DNA from: UBA10649 sp963700745
GTDB lineage: Bacteria > Actinomycetota > Actinomycetes > S36-B12
Direction: 5' to 3'
Length of the DNA: 64,000 nucleotides
Assembly (NCBI GenBank): GCA_963700745.1
Contig: CAVOYT010000002.1
Coordinates: 248,001 to 312,000 of the forward strand
Numbering within the stretch: the stretch's first letter is position 1; the number at the start of each line of letters is the position of its first letter. The notes under the pieces were generated by a model that saw nothing but the letters and a program-made list of their open reading frames with translations, was not told where the DNA came from and ran no database searches. Shown piece after piece: positions 49,105-61,318 of this stretch. The position numbers and the translations under genes were made by a program.

Positions 49105-49278
49105 TCAGCCGAGCTGCTTGTCGATGGCGTCCTTGGCCAGGTCCGCGCCCTGGTCCACGGCACCGTCGACCTGGTCGGGAGTCTTCTCCTTCACCGCGTC
49201 CGCGGCCGCGTCAACCGCGCCGTCGACCTGGTCCTTGGCGCCGCCGAGCATGTCCTTCGCGCCGTCCATGATGCCCAT
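49105..49278 (-). CDS. Small MT0933/Rv0909-like antitoxin-family protein
   Basis: 57 residues, below many ORF cut-offs. MGIMDGAKDMLGGAKDQVDG, then AVDAAADAVKEKTPDQVDGA and a similar closing repeat DQGADLAKDAIDKQLG. Highly charged, helical, with repeated KDxVDGAVD units; this is the pattern of the MT0933-like antitoxin family. ATG 49278 follows AGGAGA. No toxin gene adjoins it (the known partner Rv0910-type START-like toxin is absent), so it may act alone, for instance as a stress or CsbD-like protein. Confidence 0.7.
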   Translation of the reverse strand: MGIMDGAKDMLGGAKDQVDGAVDAAADAVKEKTPDQVDGAVDQGADLAKDAIDKQLG

Positions 49279-49410
49279 GTGCTCTCCTGAGTGTGTGGGA
49301 TGTGCCGCGACCCAGCCGGGCCAGGAATGAAGTTACCGGTCGCAGCGAGGTCCGCAACCCCAGCAGACGCCACGGACTTGACCTCGACTGGTGACCGTTC
49401 GTCGCGCTGC

Positions 49411-51032
49411 TCAGACCCAGGTCGAGAACCACATGCGCATGCGCCACCCGTCGTAGGGGATGACCTCTCCCGTCCACACCGGGTAGAACCACCAGCCGGC
49501 CAGGACCATGGCCAGGACGAGGGCGGTCACCGCGACGGCCCGGTCCCGTCGACTCCGCGCGGGCGCATCCGCGGGACCCAGGATCGCCCCGAGGGTCATG
49601 GCCACGGCCATGACGACGATAGGGCACGAACACCACGGTGTAGAAGGTGAAGATCGTGCGGTCGAGGTAGAGCAGCCACGGCACCCACCCGGCGGCAATG
49701 CCGACGAGGACCGCGCCGGAACGCCAGTCGCGTCGGCCGAGCCACCGCCACGCCTGATGGATGATCGCCGCGATGCCGAACCACCAGATGAACGGATTGC
49801 CGAGCGCGGTGACGGCCGTCGAGCAGTTGTCGGTGGGGCAGCCGAGCGAGCCGTCCTTGATGCTCTCGTAGTAGAACGACGTGGGCCGCGCCTGGAACAG
49901 CCACGAGAGTGCGTTGCTGTTGTAGGGGTGGTCCGAGTTGAGTCCGATGTGGAATCGCCAGGCTTCCGCGTGGTAGTGCCACAGCGAACGAAGCGCCTCT
50001 GGGACGAGGGAGTCCGGATGGTCGGCCGCCCAGTCCCGTGACCAGCCGCCGTCGGTCAGGAGCCAACCCGTCCACGACGACAGGTACACGACGATGACGA
50101 TCGCCAGCATCGACAGTCCGGTGGCGGGGGCATCGCGCAGGACCGTGGCCGCCCATGGACGTCGAACCCCGATGGCGCGTCGCGCGGACACGTCCCACAC
50201 CAGCGTCATGAGGATGAAGAAGGCCACGAACCACAGTGCCGACCACTTGACGCCGCAGGCCAGCCCGAGGGTGACGGCCGCGGCCCAGCGCCATGGCCGC
50301 AGGCCGAGGCGAGGCCCCCACTCGGTGGCTATCGCCGAGAGCCCATCGCGACTGACCAGATCCGCGAGGCGCGCGCGCGTCCGATCACGGTCGATCAACA
50401 GGAGCCCGAAGGCAGCCAGGATCCAGAACATCAAGATCATGTCGAGCAGACCGGTGCGGCTCATGACGAGGTGCATGCCCTCGACGGCCAGGAGAAGCCC
50501 GGCGAGCGTCCCGATGAGGTCCGATCGGGTCAGGCGTCGGGTGATGCGCGCAACCATGCAGGATCGACAGCGTGCCGAGGACGGCGACGGCGAACCGCCA
50601 GCCGAACGGGGTGGCCCCGAACAGCTGCTCGCCGAGCGCGATCGTCCACTTCCCGAGGGGTGGGTGGACGACGAAGGCGGGGTCGGAGGTGAACAGGTCG
50701 AGGGCGCGCCAGTTGCCGTCCGACTCCAGGATGAGGTCGTTGGCGTTCTCGACGAACTTCTGCTCGTACCCGTACTGCAGGAGGCCGAGCGCGTCCTTGG
50801 GGTAGTAGGTCTCGTCGAAGATGAGGGCGTGCGGCCGGCCCAGATCGACCAGCCGCAGCAGTCCGCCGATGATCGTGACGATGATCGGCCCGATCCATCC
50901 GCGGATGCCGCTCGACGGCATCGGTACGCGCAGCCGCTCCGGCAGGGACGCCTCGTCGCGACGGGGAAAGCGCGCCTGCGGGCTCTCGGGGGCCGCCTGG
51001 GGCTCCTCGACCTCCGTCGCGCTCACGCGCAC
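49411..51032 (-). CDS. pmt: Protein O-mannosyltransferase PMT family (two frameshifts)
   Basis: Membrane glycosyltransferase of about 539 residues that transfers mannose from polyprenyl-phosphate-mannose to Ser/Thr of exported proteins. The catalytic loop PHALIFDETYYPKDALGLLQ has the Asp-Glu pair. About ten helices follow (IGTLAGLLLAVEGMHLVMSR, LLDMILMFWILAAFGLLLID, and the C-terminal ALVLAMVLAGWWFYPVWTGE). Extra bases near 50556 and 49621 break the frame. Divergent from rsmI with a 28-bp gap, the order of Rv1002c/Rv1003. Secreted proteins in this window are candidate substrates. Confidence 0.9.
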
Positions 51033-51060
51033 AGACTACGTTCACTGTCAGGATGGGACA

Positions 51061-51925
51061 GTGAGCACCGGTCGGATCGTCCTGGCGGCGACCCCGCTCG
51101 GCAATCCCGCGGACGCGTCGGGACGCCTCGATCGAGGCGCTGAGCACCGCCGACGTCATCGCCGCCGAGGACACGCGAAGGGTTCGTCGACTCGCCGCCG
51201 ACCTTGGGATCACCCTTCCGGGCCGGATCGTCTCCTTCTACGACGCCGTGGAGCGCGAGCGCTCAGAGGAGCTCGTGGCCCACGCCGAGCAGGGCGCGGT
51301 CGTCGTGGTCGTCTCCGACGCCGGGATGCCGACCGTCAGCGACCCCGGCTACCGACTCGTGGCCCTCGCCATCGAGCGGCAGGTCCCCGTGACCGTCCTG
51401 CCCGGTCCCTCCGCGGTGCTCGCGGCCCTGGCCGTGTCGGGCCTGGCGGTCGACCGGTTCTGCTTCGAGGGGTTCCTGCCGCGCAAGGCGGGCGAGCGGG
51501 CGACGCGGATCGCGGACCTGAGCGACGAGCCGCGCACCATGGTCTTCTTCGAGGCGCCGCACCGGCTGGCCGCCATGCTCGAGGCCCTCGCGGCGGGGCT
51601 GGGCGACGGACGTAGCGCGGCCGTCTGCAGGGAGCTGACGAAGACGTACGAGGAGGTGCGCCGCGGGCCGCTCGGCGAGCTCGCGGCCTGGGCGGGGGAG
51701 GGCGTGCGTGGCGAGATCACGGTCGTCGTCGCTGGGGCGAGCGACGTCGAGCGCCGAGCGGCGGCGGGGCTGTCGAGCGAGGAGGGCTGGGTCGGGGCCG
51801 TCCGCGCCGACGAGGAGGCGGGACTGGATCGGCGATCGGCCATCGCGGAGGTGGCCAAGCGCGCCGGCGTTCCACGGCGTGAGGTGTACGACGCTGTCAT
51901 CCGGGCGAAGCGCCCCGAACAATAG
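51061..51925 (+). CDS. rsmI: 16S rRNA C1402 2'-O-methyltransferase RsmI (one frameshift)
   Basis: About 287 residues after removing one G near 51130. SAM-dependent tetrapyrrole-methylase fold: GRIVLAATPLGNPADASGRL at the N-terminus, AAEDTRRVRRLAADLGI, VVSDAGMPTVSDPGYRLVAL, VTVLPGPSAVLAALAVSGLA and FFEAPHRLAAMLEALA. It modifies the ribosomal P-site region. GTG 51061 is the start; the frame breaks within 25 codons, so the ORF appears to begin late. Confidence 0.93.
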
Positions 51926-51935
51926 GATCGGCGCC

Positions 51936-53533
51936 ATGGCCGATCCCAAGGCGTTCTACCTCGCGACGCCGATCTACTACGTCAACGATGCCCCGCACAT
52001 CGGTCACGCATACACGACCACGGCAGGTGACGTGGCCACCCGCTGGCATCGGCAGCGCGGTGAGGAGGTCTGGTTCCTCACCGGCGTCGACGAGCACGGC
52101 ACCAAGGTTCAGCGCGCGGCCGACGCCGGGCAGGTCACCCCCCAGGAGTGGGTCGACCGACTGGTATCGGAGTCCTGGCTCCCGGTCCTTGGAACGGTCG
52201 ACGCTGCAAACGACGACTTCATCCGCACCACCCAGCCGCGTCACAAGGAGCGGGTTCAGCGCTTCTGGGAGACGGTCCGGGACAACGGCTACGTCTACTC
52301 CTCCCTCTACGAGGGCCCGTACTGCGTGGGCTGCGAGGAGTTCAAGCTCGCCGGCGACCTCCTGCCCGGTGAGGGCGAGTACGAGGGCCAGCAGGTCTGC
52401 CCGGTGCACGGTCGACCGGTTGAGCAGCTCCAGGAGGAGAACTGGTTCTTCCGGCTCAGCGCCTTCCAGGACCGCCTCCTGGCCCACTACGAGGCGCACC
52501 CCGAGGCGATCCAGCCGAGGAGCGCCTACAACGAGGTGATGTCCTTCATCCGACAGGGGCTGGTCGACATCTCGATGTCGCGGTCGAGCGTCAGTTGGGG
52601 CATCCCGCTGCCCTGGGACAACGAGCAGGTCGTCTACGTGTGGTTCGACGCGCTCCTGAACTACGCGACCGCGGTCGGGTATGGCGCGGACGCGGGCACC
52701 CGGGACGCCGAGCGCTTCAGCCGCGTCTGGCCTCCGGACGTCAACCTCGTGGGCAAGGACATCCTGCGGTTCCACGCGGTGTACTGGCCGGCGATGCTCA
52801 TGGCTGCGGACCTCGAGCCGCCGCGCACTGTGTTCGCGCACGGCTGGCTGCTCGTGGGCGGCGAGAAGATGTCGAAGTCGAAGCTGACCGGCATCGCTCC
52901 CGAGCAGATCATCGACACCTTCGGGTCGGACGCCTTCCGCTACTACTTCCTCCGCGCCATCCAGTTCGGCCAGGACGGATCGTTCTCGTGGGAGGACATG
53001 CACGCCCGCTACACGGCGGAGCTGGCCAACGGCCTGGGCAACCTCGCCTCTCGCGGAACGGCGATGGTGGCTCGCTACCGCGATGGGGCGCTGCCGGCGG
53101 CCCACGACTTCGATGCGCCGGAGCGCGTCATCATCGACGCGCTGGCGGACACCGCGGCCATCGCCGACCGTGCCTTCCTCGACCTCGACTTCTCCACGGG
53201 CATCGTCGCCATCAAGGAGTTCGTCGATCGGGTGAACGGCTACGTGACCGAGCAGGAGCCGTGGGTGCTCGCGAAGGACGACGCCAACGCCGCCCGCCTC
53301 GACGTCGTGCTCTACACCATCTGCGAGTCGTCTGCGGGCCGTCGCCGTCCTCTACAACCCGCTGATGCCCAAGGCGATGTCGTCGTTGTGGCATCAGCTC
53401 GGCGCGGACGCGCAGCTGGGGCCGATCGTTGAGCAGCGGATCGCCGACGTGGCCCGCTGGGGCCAGCTCCCTCCCGGTACCGCCGTCACGAAGGGCGAGT
53501 CGCTCTTCCCGCGGATCGACGAAGGCCGAATGA
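51936..53533 (+). CDS. metG: Methionyl-tRNA synthetase (two frameshifts)
   Basis: About 531 residues. Class I synthetase: FYLATPIYYVNDAPHIGHAY (HIGH), a zinc-type cysteine set (YCVGCEEFKL and QQVCPVHGRP), and GEKMSKSKLTGIAPEQIID (KMSKS). An extra T near 53331 breaks the frame before LRAVAVLYNPLMPKAMSSLW. A second extra base near 53522 puts the natural stop (KAE-TGA, 53531-53533) out of frame; corrected, it overlaps the tatD start as ATGA. No C-terminal tRNA-binding domain. Confidence 0.95.
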
Positions 53534-54377
53534 CCCAGCCGGGAGCCGCCGGAGCCGCTTCCGTCACCGGTCATCGACTCGCACACCCACCTGAACCTGC
53601 ACGACCGCTACCTGCACGGGGAGGCAGCGCCCGACGCTGACCAGCTGCTGGCACTGGCCGGCGACGTCGGCGTCACCAAGGTGGTCCAGATCGGGTGCGA
53701 CGTCGAGTACGCGCGGGCATCGGTCGAGATGGCGCGCACGCGCCCGAACGTGGTCGTCGGGGTGTCCGTCCATCCGAATGACGCGGCCCGCATCCACGAG
53801 CGCGACGGTGCGGAGGCGCTCGACGCAGCGCTCGACGAGATCGCGGTCCTGGCTCGGGAGGACGTGGTCCGGGCGGTCGGCGAGACCGGACTGGACTACT
53901 TCCGCACGGGCGAGGAGCTGCATGGGGTGCAGCAGCATGCCTTCCGGCGGCACATCGCCATGGCCAAGGAGCTCGACAAGACGCTGGTCATCCACGATCG
54001 CGACTCGCACGACGACGTGATCTCCGTGCTGGAAGGCGAGGGGGCGCCGGATCGGGTCGTCTTCCACTGCTTCAGCGGCGATGCCGACATGGCGCCGGCA
54101 TTGCGCCGAGAGGGGCTGGTTCATGTCCTTCGCCGGCCCGATCACCTACAAGGCCAACGACGGTCTCCGGGCAGCCCTGGCCGTGGTCCCGGACGCACTG
54201 CTCCTGGTCGAGACGGATGCGCCCTACCTGACGCCAGTGCCCCATCGGGGCAAGCCGAACGCCTCCTACCTCATGCCGCACACGGTGCGGTTCATGGCCG
54301 CGCAGCGCGGAGCCGCCGACGCGGACCTCTGCCGGCTGCTGTTCGACAACGCGCAGCGTGCCTTTGGGGCATGGTGA
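53530..54377 (+). CDS. tatD: TatD-family metal-dependent DNase (two frameshifts)
   Basis: About 281 residues after removing extra bases near 53535 and 54101. TIM-barrel hydrolase: VIDSHTHLNLHDRYL (metal His-x-His), VVGVSVHPNDAARIHE, VVRAVGETGLDYFRTGEEL, LVIHDRDSHDDVISVL, VVFHCFSGDADMA, SFAGPITYKANDGLRAALA and LLVETDAPYLTPVPHRGKPN. A 3'-5' exonuclease acting on DNA or RNA. Coupled to metG by ATGA, and its stop overlaps the rsmA start region by 7 bp. Confidence 0.94.
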
Positions 54378-55258
54378 CCGGCGCGTCCGACGACGGGCTG
54401 CTCGGCGGCGGCGACATCCGGTCCCTGGCGACCGAACTCGGCATCCGTCCGACGAAGAGGCTCGGACAGAACTTCGTGACGGACCCGAACACCGTGCGCC
54501 GAATCGTCCGCGTGGCCGGGTTGAACGATGACGATGTGGTGCTGGAGGTGGGCCCCGGACTGGGCAGCCTGACCCTCGCCCTGCTGCCGCACGCACGCCG
54601 GGTGCTCGCCGTCGAGATCGACCCCGTGCTGGCGGCTCGGCTGCCCCGCACGGTCGCCGAGCGGCTGCCCGAACTGGCTGAGCGCCTCGAGGTCATCGAG
54701 GCGGACGCGCTGCGCGTGACCGACCTGCCTGAGGCCCCGACTGCGCTCGTGGCCAACCTGCCCTACAACGTGGCGGTGCCGGTCGTCCTCACCCTGCTGG
54801 AGCGGTTCCCGACGCTGCGCACCGTTCTGGTCATGGTGCAGAAGGAGGTGGCCGATCGCCTCGTGGCCCCGCCCGGGAGCCGGGTCTACGGCGTGCCCAG
54901 CGTCAAGGCGCGCTGGTACTGCCGGGTCGAATCGGCGGGCAACGTCGGCACCTCGGTCTTCTGGCCGACGCCCCATGTGGAATCGGGACTGGTGCGGCTG
55001 ACCCGCGATGAGCCCCCGGAGTCGGCCGCTGGGCGCGAGGCCACCTTCTCAGTCATCGACGCTGCCTTTGCCCAGCGCCGCAAGACCCTGCGATCGGCCC
55101 TGGCCTCGACAGCAGGCTCACCGGCGGCGGCCGAGAGAGCACTCGTCGCAGCGGGAATCGACCCGTCGACGCGAGGTGAGCAGCTTGACGTCACGGCGTT
55201 CGCCCGGTTGGCGGATGCCCTCTCCAGCGAACGCGCTTCGCCCCCCGGAACGGCATAG
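54371..55258 (+). CDS. rsmA: 16S rRNA dimethyladenosine transferase
   Basis: 295 residues, intact. Methylates A1518/A1519 of 16S rRNA. The motifs LGIRPTKRLGQNFVTDPNTV, VLEVGPGLGSLTLALLPHAR (SAM site), VEIDPVLAARL, ALVANLPYNVAVPVVLTLLE (catalytic NLPY) and QKEVADRLVAPPGSRVYG are all in order. ATG 54371 lies inside the end of tatD. Part of the conserved metG-tatD-rsmA-ispE run. Confidence 0.97.
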   Translation: MVTGASDDGLLGGGDIRSLATELGIRPTKRLGQNFVTDPNTVRRIVRVAGLNDDDVVLEVGPGLGSLTLALLPHARRVLAVEIDPVLAARLPRTVAERLPELAERLEVIEADALRVTDLPEAPTALVANLPYNVAVPVVLTLLERFPTLRTVLVMVQKEVADRLVAPPGSRVYGVPSVKARWYCRVESAGNVGTSVFWPTPHVESGLVRLTRDEPPESAAGREATFSVIDAAFAQRRKTLRSALASTAGSPAAAERALVAAGIDPSTRGEQLDVTAFARLADALSSERASPPGTA

Positions 55259-55268
55259 CCTTCAGGGC

Positions 55269-56180
55269 GTGGCCCCCACATCCGTCACCGTTCGCGTGCC
55301 GGCGAAGGTGAACCTGCAACTGTCGGTTGGTCCGCCGCGCCCCGACGGCTATCACGAGCTCGCCACGGTGTTCCAGGCCGTCGGCCTGTGCGATGAGATC
55401 GTGGCGCGCACAGCGTCCGGTGACGGAATCAGCCTGACGATCTCGGGGGAGGGCGAGGGCGAGCTTCCGCTCGACGAGCGGAACCTCGCCTACCGGGCCG
55501 CGGCCCTGCTGGCCGATCACGCCGAGGTGGAGCCGTCCGTCGAGCTGCACGTTCACAAGTCGATCCCGATCGCCGGTGGGATGGCCGGTGGGAGCGCGGA
55601 CGCGGCGGGGACGTTGCTCGCGTGTGACGCCCTGTGGCGCACGTCGACCCCTCGCGAGGAACTGATGGCGCTCGCCGGCGAGCTCGGATCGGACGTGCCC
55701 TTCGCCCTGCACGGGGGCATCGCCATCGGCACCGGCCGGGGTGAGCACTTGACGTCGGTGCTCTCCCGCGGTTCCTTCCACTGGGTGTTTGCGGTCGCGG
55801 ACGGCGGGCTGTCGACTCCGGAGGTCTACGGCGAGTGCGATCGCCTGCGCGGCGGTCGGAAGGTGCCCGAACCCTACGTCTCGGACATGCTGATGCAGGC
55901 GGTGCGCGCTGGCGATGCCGTGCTGCTGGGCAAGGCCCTCCACAACGATCTCCAGCCGGCGGCCCTGTCCCTGCGTCCCCAGCTGCGCCAGACCCTGGAG
56001 GTAGGCGAGGACTACGGGGCCCTGGGCGGCATCGTCTCCGGCAGCGGTCCCACCTGCGCCTTCGTGGCCCGGGACGAGGAGCACGCGCTGGACATCGCGG
56101 TGGCGCTGACCGCCGCGGGGGTGTGCCGGACGGTCCGGCGGGCGGTGGGACCGGTGTCCGGGGCGCGGGTGACCGGCTGA
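55269..56180 (+). CDS. ispE: 4-diphosphocytidyl-2-C-methyl-D-erythritol kinase
   Basis: 303 residues, GHMP kinase of the MEP isoprenoid pathway. VRVPAKVNLQLSVGPPRPDG at the start, the ATP-binding IPIAGGMAGGSADAAGTLLA, GSDVPFALHGGIAIGTGRGE, and the C-terminal GGIVSGSGPTCAFVARDEEH. GTG 55269 is 10 bases after the rsmA stop. Its product feeds polyprenyl phosphates used, among others, by the mannosyltransferase in this window. Confidence 0.96.
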   Translation: MAPTSVTVRVPAKVNLQLSVGPPRPDGYHELATVFQAVGLCDEIVARTASGDGISLTISGEGEGELPLDERNLAYRAAALLADHAEVEPSVELHVHKSIPIAGGMAGGSADAAGTLLACDALWRTSTPREELMALAGELGSDVPFALHGGIAIGTGRGEHLTSVLSRGSFHWVFAVADGGLSTPEVYGECDRLRGGRKVPEPYVSDMLMQAVRAGDAVLLGKALHNDLQPAALSLRPQLRQTLEVGEDYGALGGIVSGSGPTCAFVARDEEHALDIAVALTAAGVCRTVRRAVGPVSGARVTG

Positions 56181-56327
56181 GGTCGGGGGCGATCGGGCCG
56201 CAGTGTTCGCGGTGGGCTTAGCAGCGGCGGAACACGGATCGGCAATCCACGGTTGGATGGTGGCAAGGGGCGTAACCCCGCGCGGTTAACATTCACCCAC
56301 GAGCAGGGTGAGGGACGGAGTCGAGGG

Positions 56328-58847
<2,520 letters not shown>

Positions 58848-58864
58848 CTCGAGCGGTCGGCACC

Positions 58865-59341
58865 GTGGCGGGCGGGCCCCTCATCCCGGGGATGAGGGAG
58901 TTCGACCGTCCCCGCTCGGGCTGGCCGGCTTGGCTGACGTGGCTGATCGCGTCGGTGGTCGCCATCGTGGTGCTCATCGTGCTCGCTGGCTTCGCCGGTG
59001 GCGTGGGCCCGCTTCGGGTACTGGGCCAGAGCACGACCCCGTTGGACGCCGTCGCCTACCGGGTGACCGCCGACCCGTCGGTCGTCCAGGTGGCCGTGCG
59101 CCTTCCCGAGACCGGTCTGTGCAGGGACGACGAGATCTCGGTGGTGGCGTTCGAGCGCAGCAACCGGATCGAGGTGGACGCCTCGGTGACCAGGTCGCGC
59201 ACCGGCTCGTGCCCGGTGACGAGCATCGGGGGCGACCTGCGGTGGGCCGATGTCCGCCTGGCGGCCCCCCTGGGCTCGCGGACGTTGATCCGGACCAGCG
59301 ATCGCGAGCCGCTGCCGAGGGAGGCCGAACCCGCGCCCTAG
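58865..59341 (+). CDS. Single-pass membrane protein of unknown function
   Basis: 158 residues from GTG 58865, 17 bases after clpC. One membrane helix (WLTWLIASVVAIVVLIVLAG, about residues 23-45) with a short cytoplasmic N-terminus, then an extracellular beta-rich domain with two cysteines (TGLCRDDEISVVAF and RTGSCPVTSIGG) likely to form a disulfide, ending PLPREAEPAP. No family recognised. Close spacing suggests cotranscription with clpC, perhaps by read-through. Confidence 0.75.
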   Translation: MAGGPLIPGMREFDRPRSGWPAWLTWLIASVVAIVVLIVLAGFAGGVGPLRVLGQSTTPLDAVAYRVTADPSVVQVAVRLPETGLCRDDEISVVAFERSNRIEVDASVTRSRTGSCPVTSIGGDLRWADVRLAAPLGSRTLIRTSDREPLPREAEPAP

Positions 59342-59446
59342 CCATCGCCAGGAGCGTCGAGTCTGTAGCCGGATATAGCCGGAGGCGATGGGGACTCGGC
59401 GCCCGCACGGGGGGATGCTGGCTTAGGGGGTAAGGAGGCGATTGCC

Positions 59447-60365
59447 ATGCGCACCTTCGGGTCGGCGTGCCGCAGCGAAGTCGGGGCTACCGCCGTCGAG
59501 TACGGGACTGGTAGTTGGGGCGGTGGCCATAGCCATTGTGGCCGCGGTCGGGATGCTGGGGACCCGAGTGACGAGCGGTGTCGACTCCGCGCGGGCAGCG
59601 CTCGCCTCCTCTGAGGGCGTGAACGAGGCGGCCTACTTTGCTGATGGGGGAGCGCCGGCCGAGCCGGCAGCGGCAGGGGGAGGATCCTCGTCTGAGGGAG
59701 TGGCTCCCGGCGCAACGACGTCGGAATCAGGGAGCGCGACCGAGGAGACCGGCGGCGCCGTCGAGGCCGCGGGGACTCAGGTGCCGCGGACCCTCACCGC
59801 CGCCGACTGGGCGGTGCTGAGCGGCCAGGCGCTCATCAATGGCACGACGGTGCAGACCACGCGTGCGGCCAACGCCACCTGGCAGAACACGAGCGTGATG
59901 AACGCCACGCCGTGGACGGACCCGGACATCACGCTGACGTCGACCATGCGATTGATCCTCCCGGAGGGAGTGACCGGCTACGGCTATGGCGTGTGGCTGC
60001 GGGCGACGCCGGACTCGTCGAAGCGGACAGTGCCCTCGGGATACTCGTTCCAGGTTGATCCCGGAATGGGAAACAGGTTCGCACTCAAGATCTGGGAGGG
60101 CGGGACGGAAACGCTCTTGGCCATGTCGTCCTTCCCCGCGGGCTTCGACCCCCAGGTCGACAACGAGGTATCGGTGACGATGTCGGGCGATACCTTCGTC
60201 GCGCTGGTGAACGGCACGGAGGTCCTGCGGGTCAACAGCCTGACCGACCTCGCGGGCGCGAAGGGCAAGTCGTCGGTGCCGACTGGAACCCAGTACGGTC
60301 TTCGGGCCTGGCAGAAGGCCGACGCGACGATGTCGGGGACCACGGTGGGCGTCCCCTCCGCGTGA
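59447..60365 (+). CDS. Flp-type prepilin N-terminus fused to a large extracellular beta domain (one frameshift)
   Basis: About 305 residues after deleting one A near 59507. ATG 59447 follows AAGGAGG. The N-terminus MRTFGSACRSEVGATAVEYG then LVVGAVAIAIVAAVGMLGTR is an Flp/Tad prepilin segment with the conserved Glu-Tyr-Gly before the hydrophobic helix. A Ser/Thr/Gly/Glu-rich linker (residues ~70-115) leads to a beta-rich domain of about 180 residues containing YGYGVWLRATPDSS, YSFQVDPGMGNRFALKIWEG and NEVSVTMSGDTFVALVNGTE, which resembles LamG/concanavalin-like folds. A surface lectin- or adhesin-like pilin is my inference. No pilus assembly genes are in the window. Confidence 0.72.
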
Positions 60366-60380
60366 CCGACGCAGTCTCCG

Positions 60381-61271
60381 TCAGCCCGGCAGGGCTAGGC
60401 GGCCGTCCGGCTGGCGTTCCGCCAGACCTTCCGCCAGCAGGGCCGCGAGTGCGCGCTGGCGCTGCACGACATCCGGCCAGGCTGCCTCGACGGCACTCGC
60501 CCGGACCGGGTCTGGACTCTCGCGGAGGATTGCCAGAATGCGACCGCGCGCCTGGCGGTCGCTGCCGACGTACAGCTGCTGCCTTCGCGTCGGCTGGTCC
60601 GACGTGGGCCGTCCGGCGGACAGCCAGGCGCACCTGCGCGACACCGGGCACGCGTCACAGGCCGGTGCTCGAGCCGTGCACACGACCGCGCCGAACTCCA
60701 TCACGGCCGCCGACCAGCGGGCGCTGCGCCGGTGGGTGCGCGGCCACAGCTCGTCCGCCCGGAGGCGCTCGGCGTTCGTGATGTGGGCGGTCGGTCCGGC
60801 CGCCCCCTGGACGGTCCTCGCGACCACGCGGCGGACGTTCGTGTCGAGGACGATCGACCGACGGTCGAATGCGAAGGCCAGGATCGCGGCGGCCGTGTAC
60901 TCGCCCACGCCAGGAAGCGCGCGCAGCGCAGTCTCGTCGGCGGGCACCTCCCCGCCGTGCAGGGTAGTGATCGCGACGGCGCTCTGGTGGAGGCGATGGG
61001 CGCGACGCGGGTAGCCGAGCCGACCCCAGGCGCGGAGCGCATCCGCCACGCTCGCGGCCGCGAGATCCGCGGGCTCGGGCCACCGTTCCATCCATGCGTG
61101 CCAGACGGGCAGAACGCGGTCGACGGGGGTCTGCTGGAGCATGAACTCGCTGACGACGACGCCCCACGGCGAGGTCGAACGCCACGGCAGCGGGCGCTCG
61201 TTGGCGTCGAACCAGCGGATCAGGGCCGAGACAAGTGCCCGATCGACCGGACCACCCCCTTCTGACGCCAC
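60381..61271 (-). CDS. mutY: A/G-specific adenine DNA glycosylase
   Basis: 296 residues, start GTG 61271. Removes adenine opposite 8-oxoguanine. LPWRSTSPWGVVVSEFMLQQ-TPVDRV contains the catalytic Glu; the helix-hairpin-helix ALPGVGEYTAAAILAFAFDR leads to the conserved Asp in IVLDTNVRRVVART. The 4Fe-4S loop is complete as C-x6-C-x2-C-x5-C (CTARAPACDACPVSRRC). The C-terminal MutT-like domain is absent, as in mycobacterial MutY. Divergent from the small membrane-protein gene. Confidence 0.95.
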   Translation of the reverse strand: MASEGGGPVDRALVSALIRWFDANERPLPWRSTSPWGVVVSEFMLQQTPVDRVLPVWHAWMERWPEPADLAAASVADALRAWGRLGYPRRAHRLHQSAVAITTLHGGEVPADETALRALPGVGEYTAAAILAFAFDRRSIVLDTNVRRVVARTVQGAAGPTAHITNAERLRADELWPRTHRRSARWSAAVMEFGAVVCTARAPACDACPVSRRCAWLSAGRPTSDQPTRRQQLYVGSDRQARGRILAILRESPDPVRASAVEAAWPDVVQRQRALAALLAEGLAERQPDGRLALPG

Positions 61272-61290
61272 ATCGTGATCGTTTCACGAT
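61272..61290. promoter_or_regulatory. Inverted repeat between mutY and the divergent membrane-protein gene
   Basis: ATCGTGA / TCACGAT, a perfect 7-bp inverted repeat with a 5-bp spacer TCGTT, immediately before the mutY GTG and 29 bp before the opposite start. It could be a shared operator or a leader hairpin. It does not match the actinobacterial SOS box. Confidence 0.4.
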
Positions 61291-61318
61291 CGCACGGATG
61301 GCGCAGTACCGTGGACCC

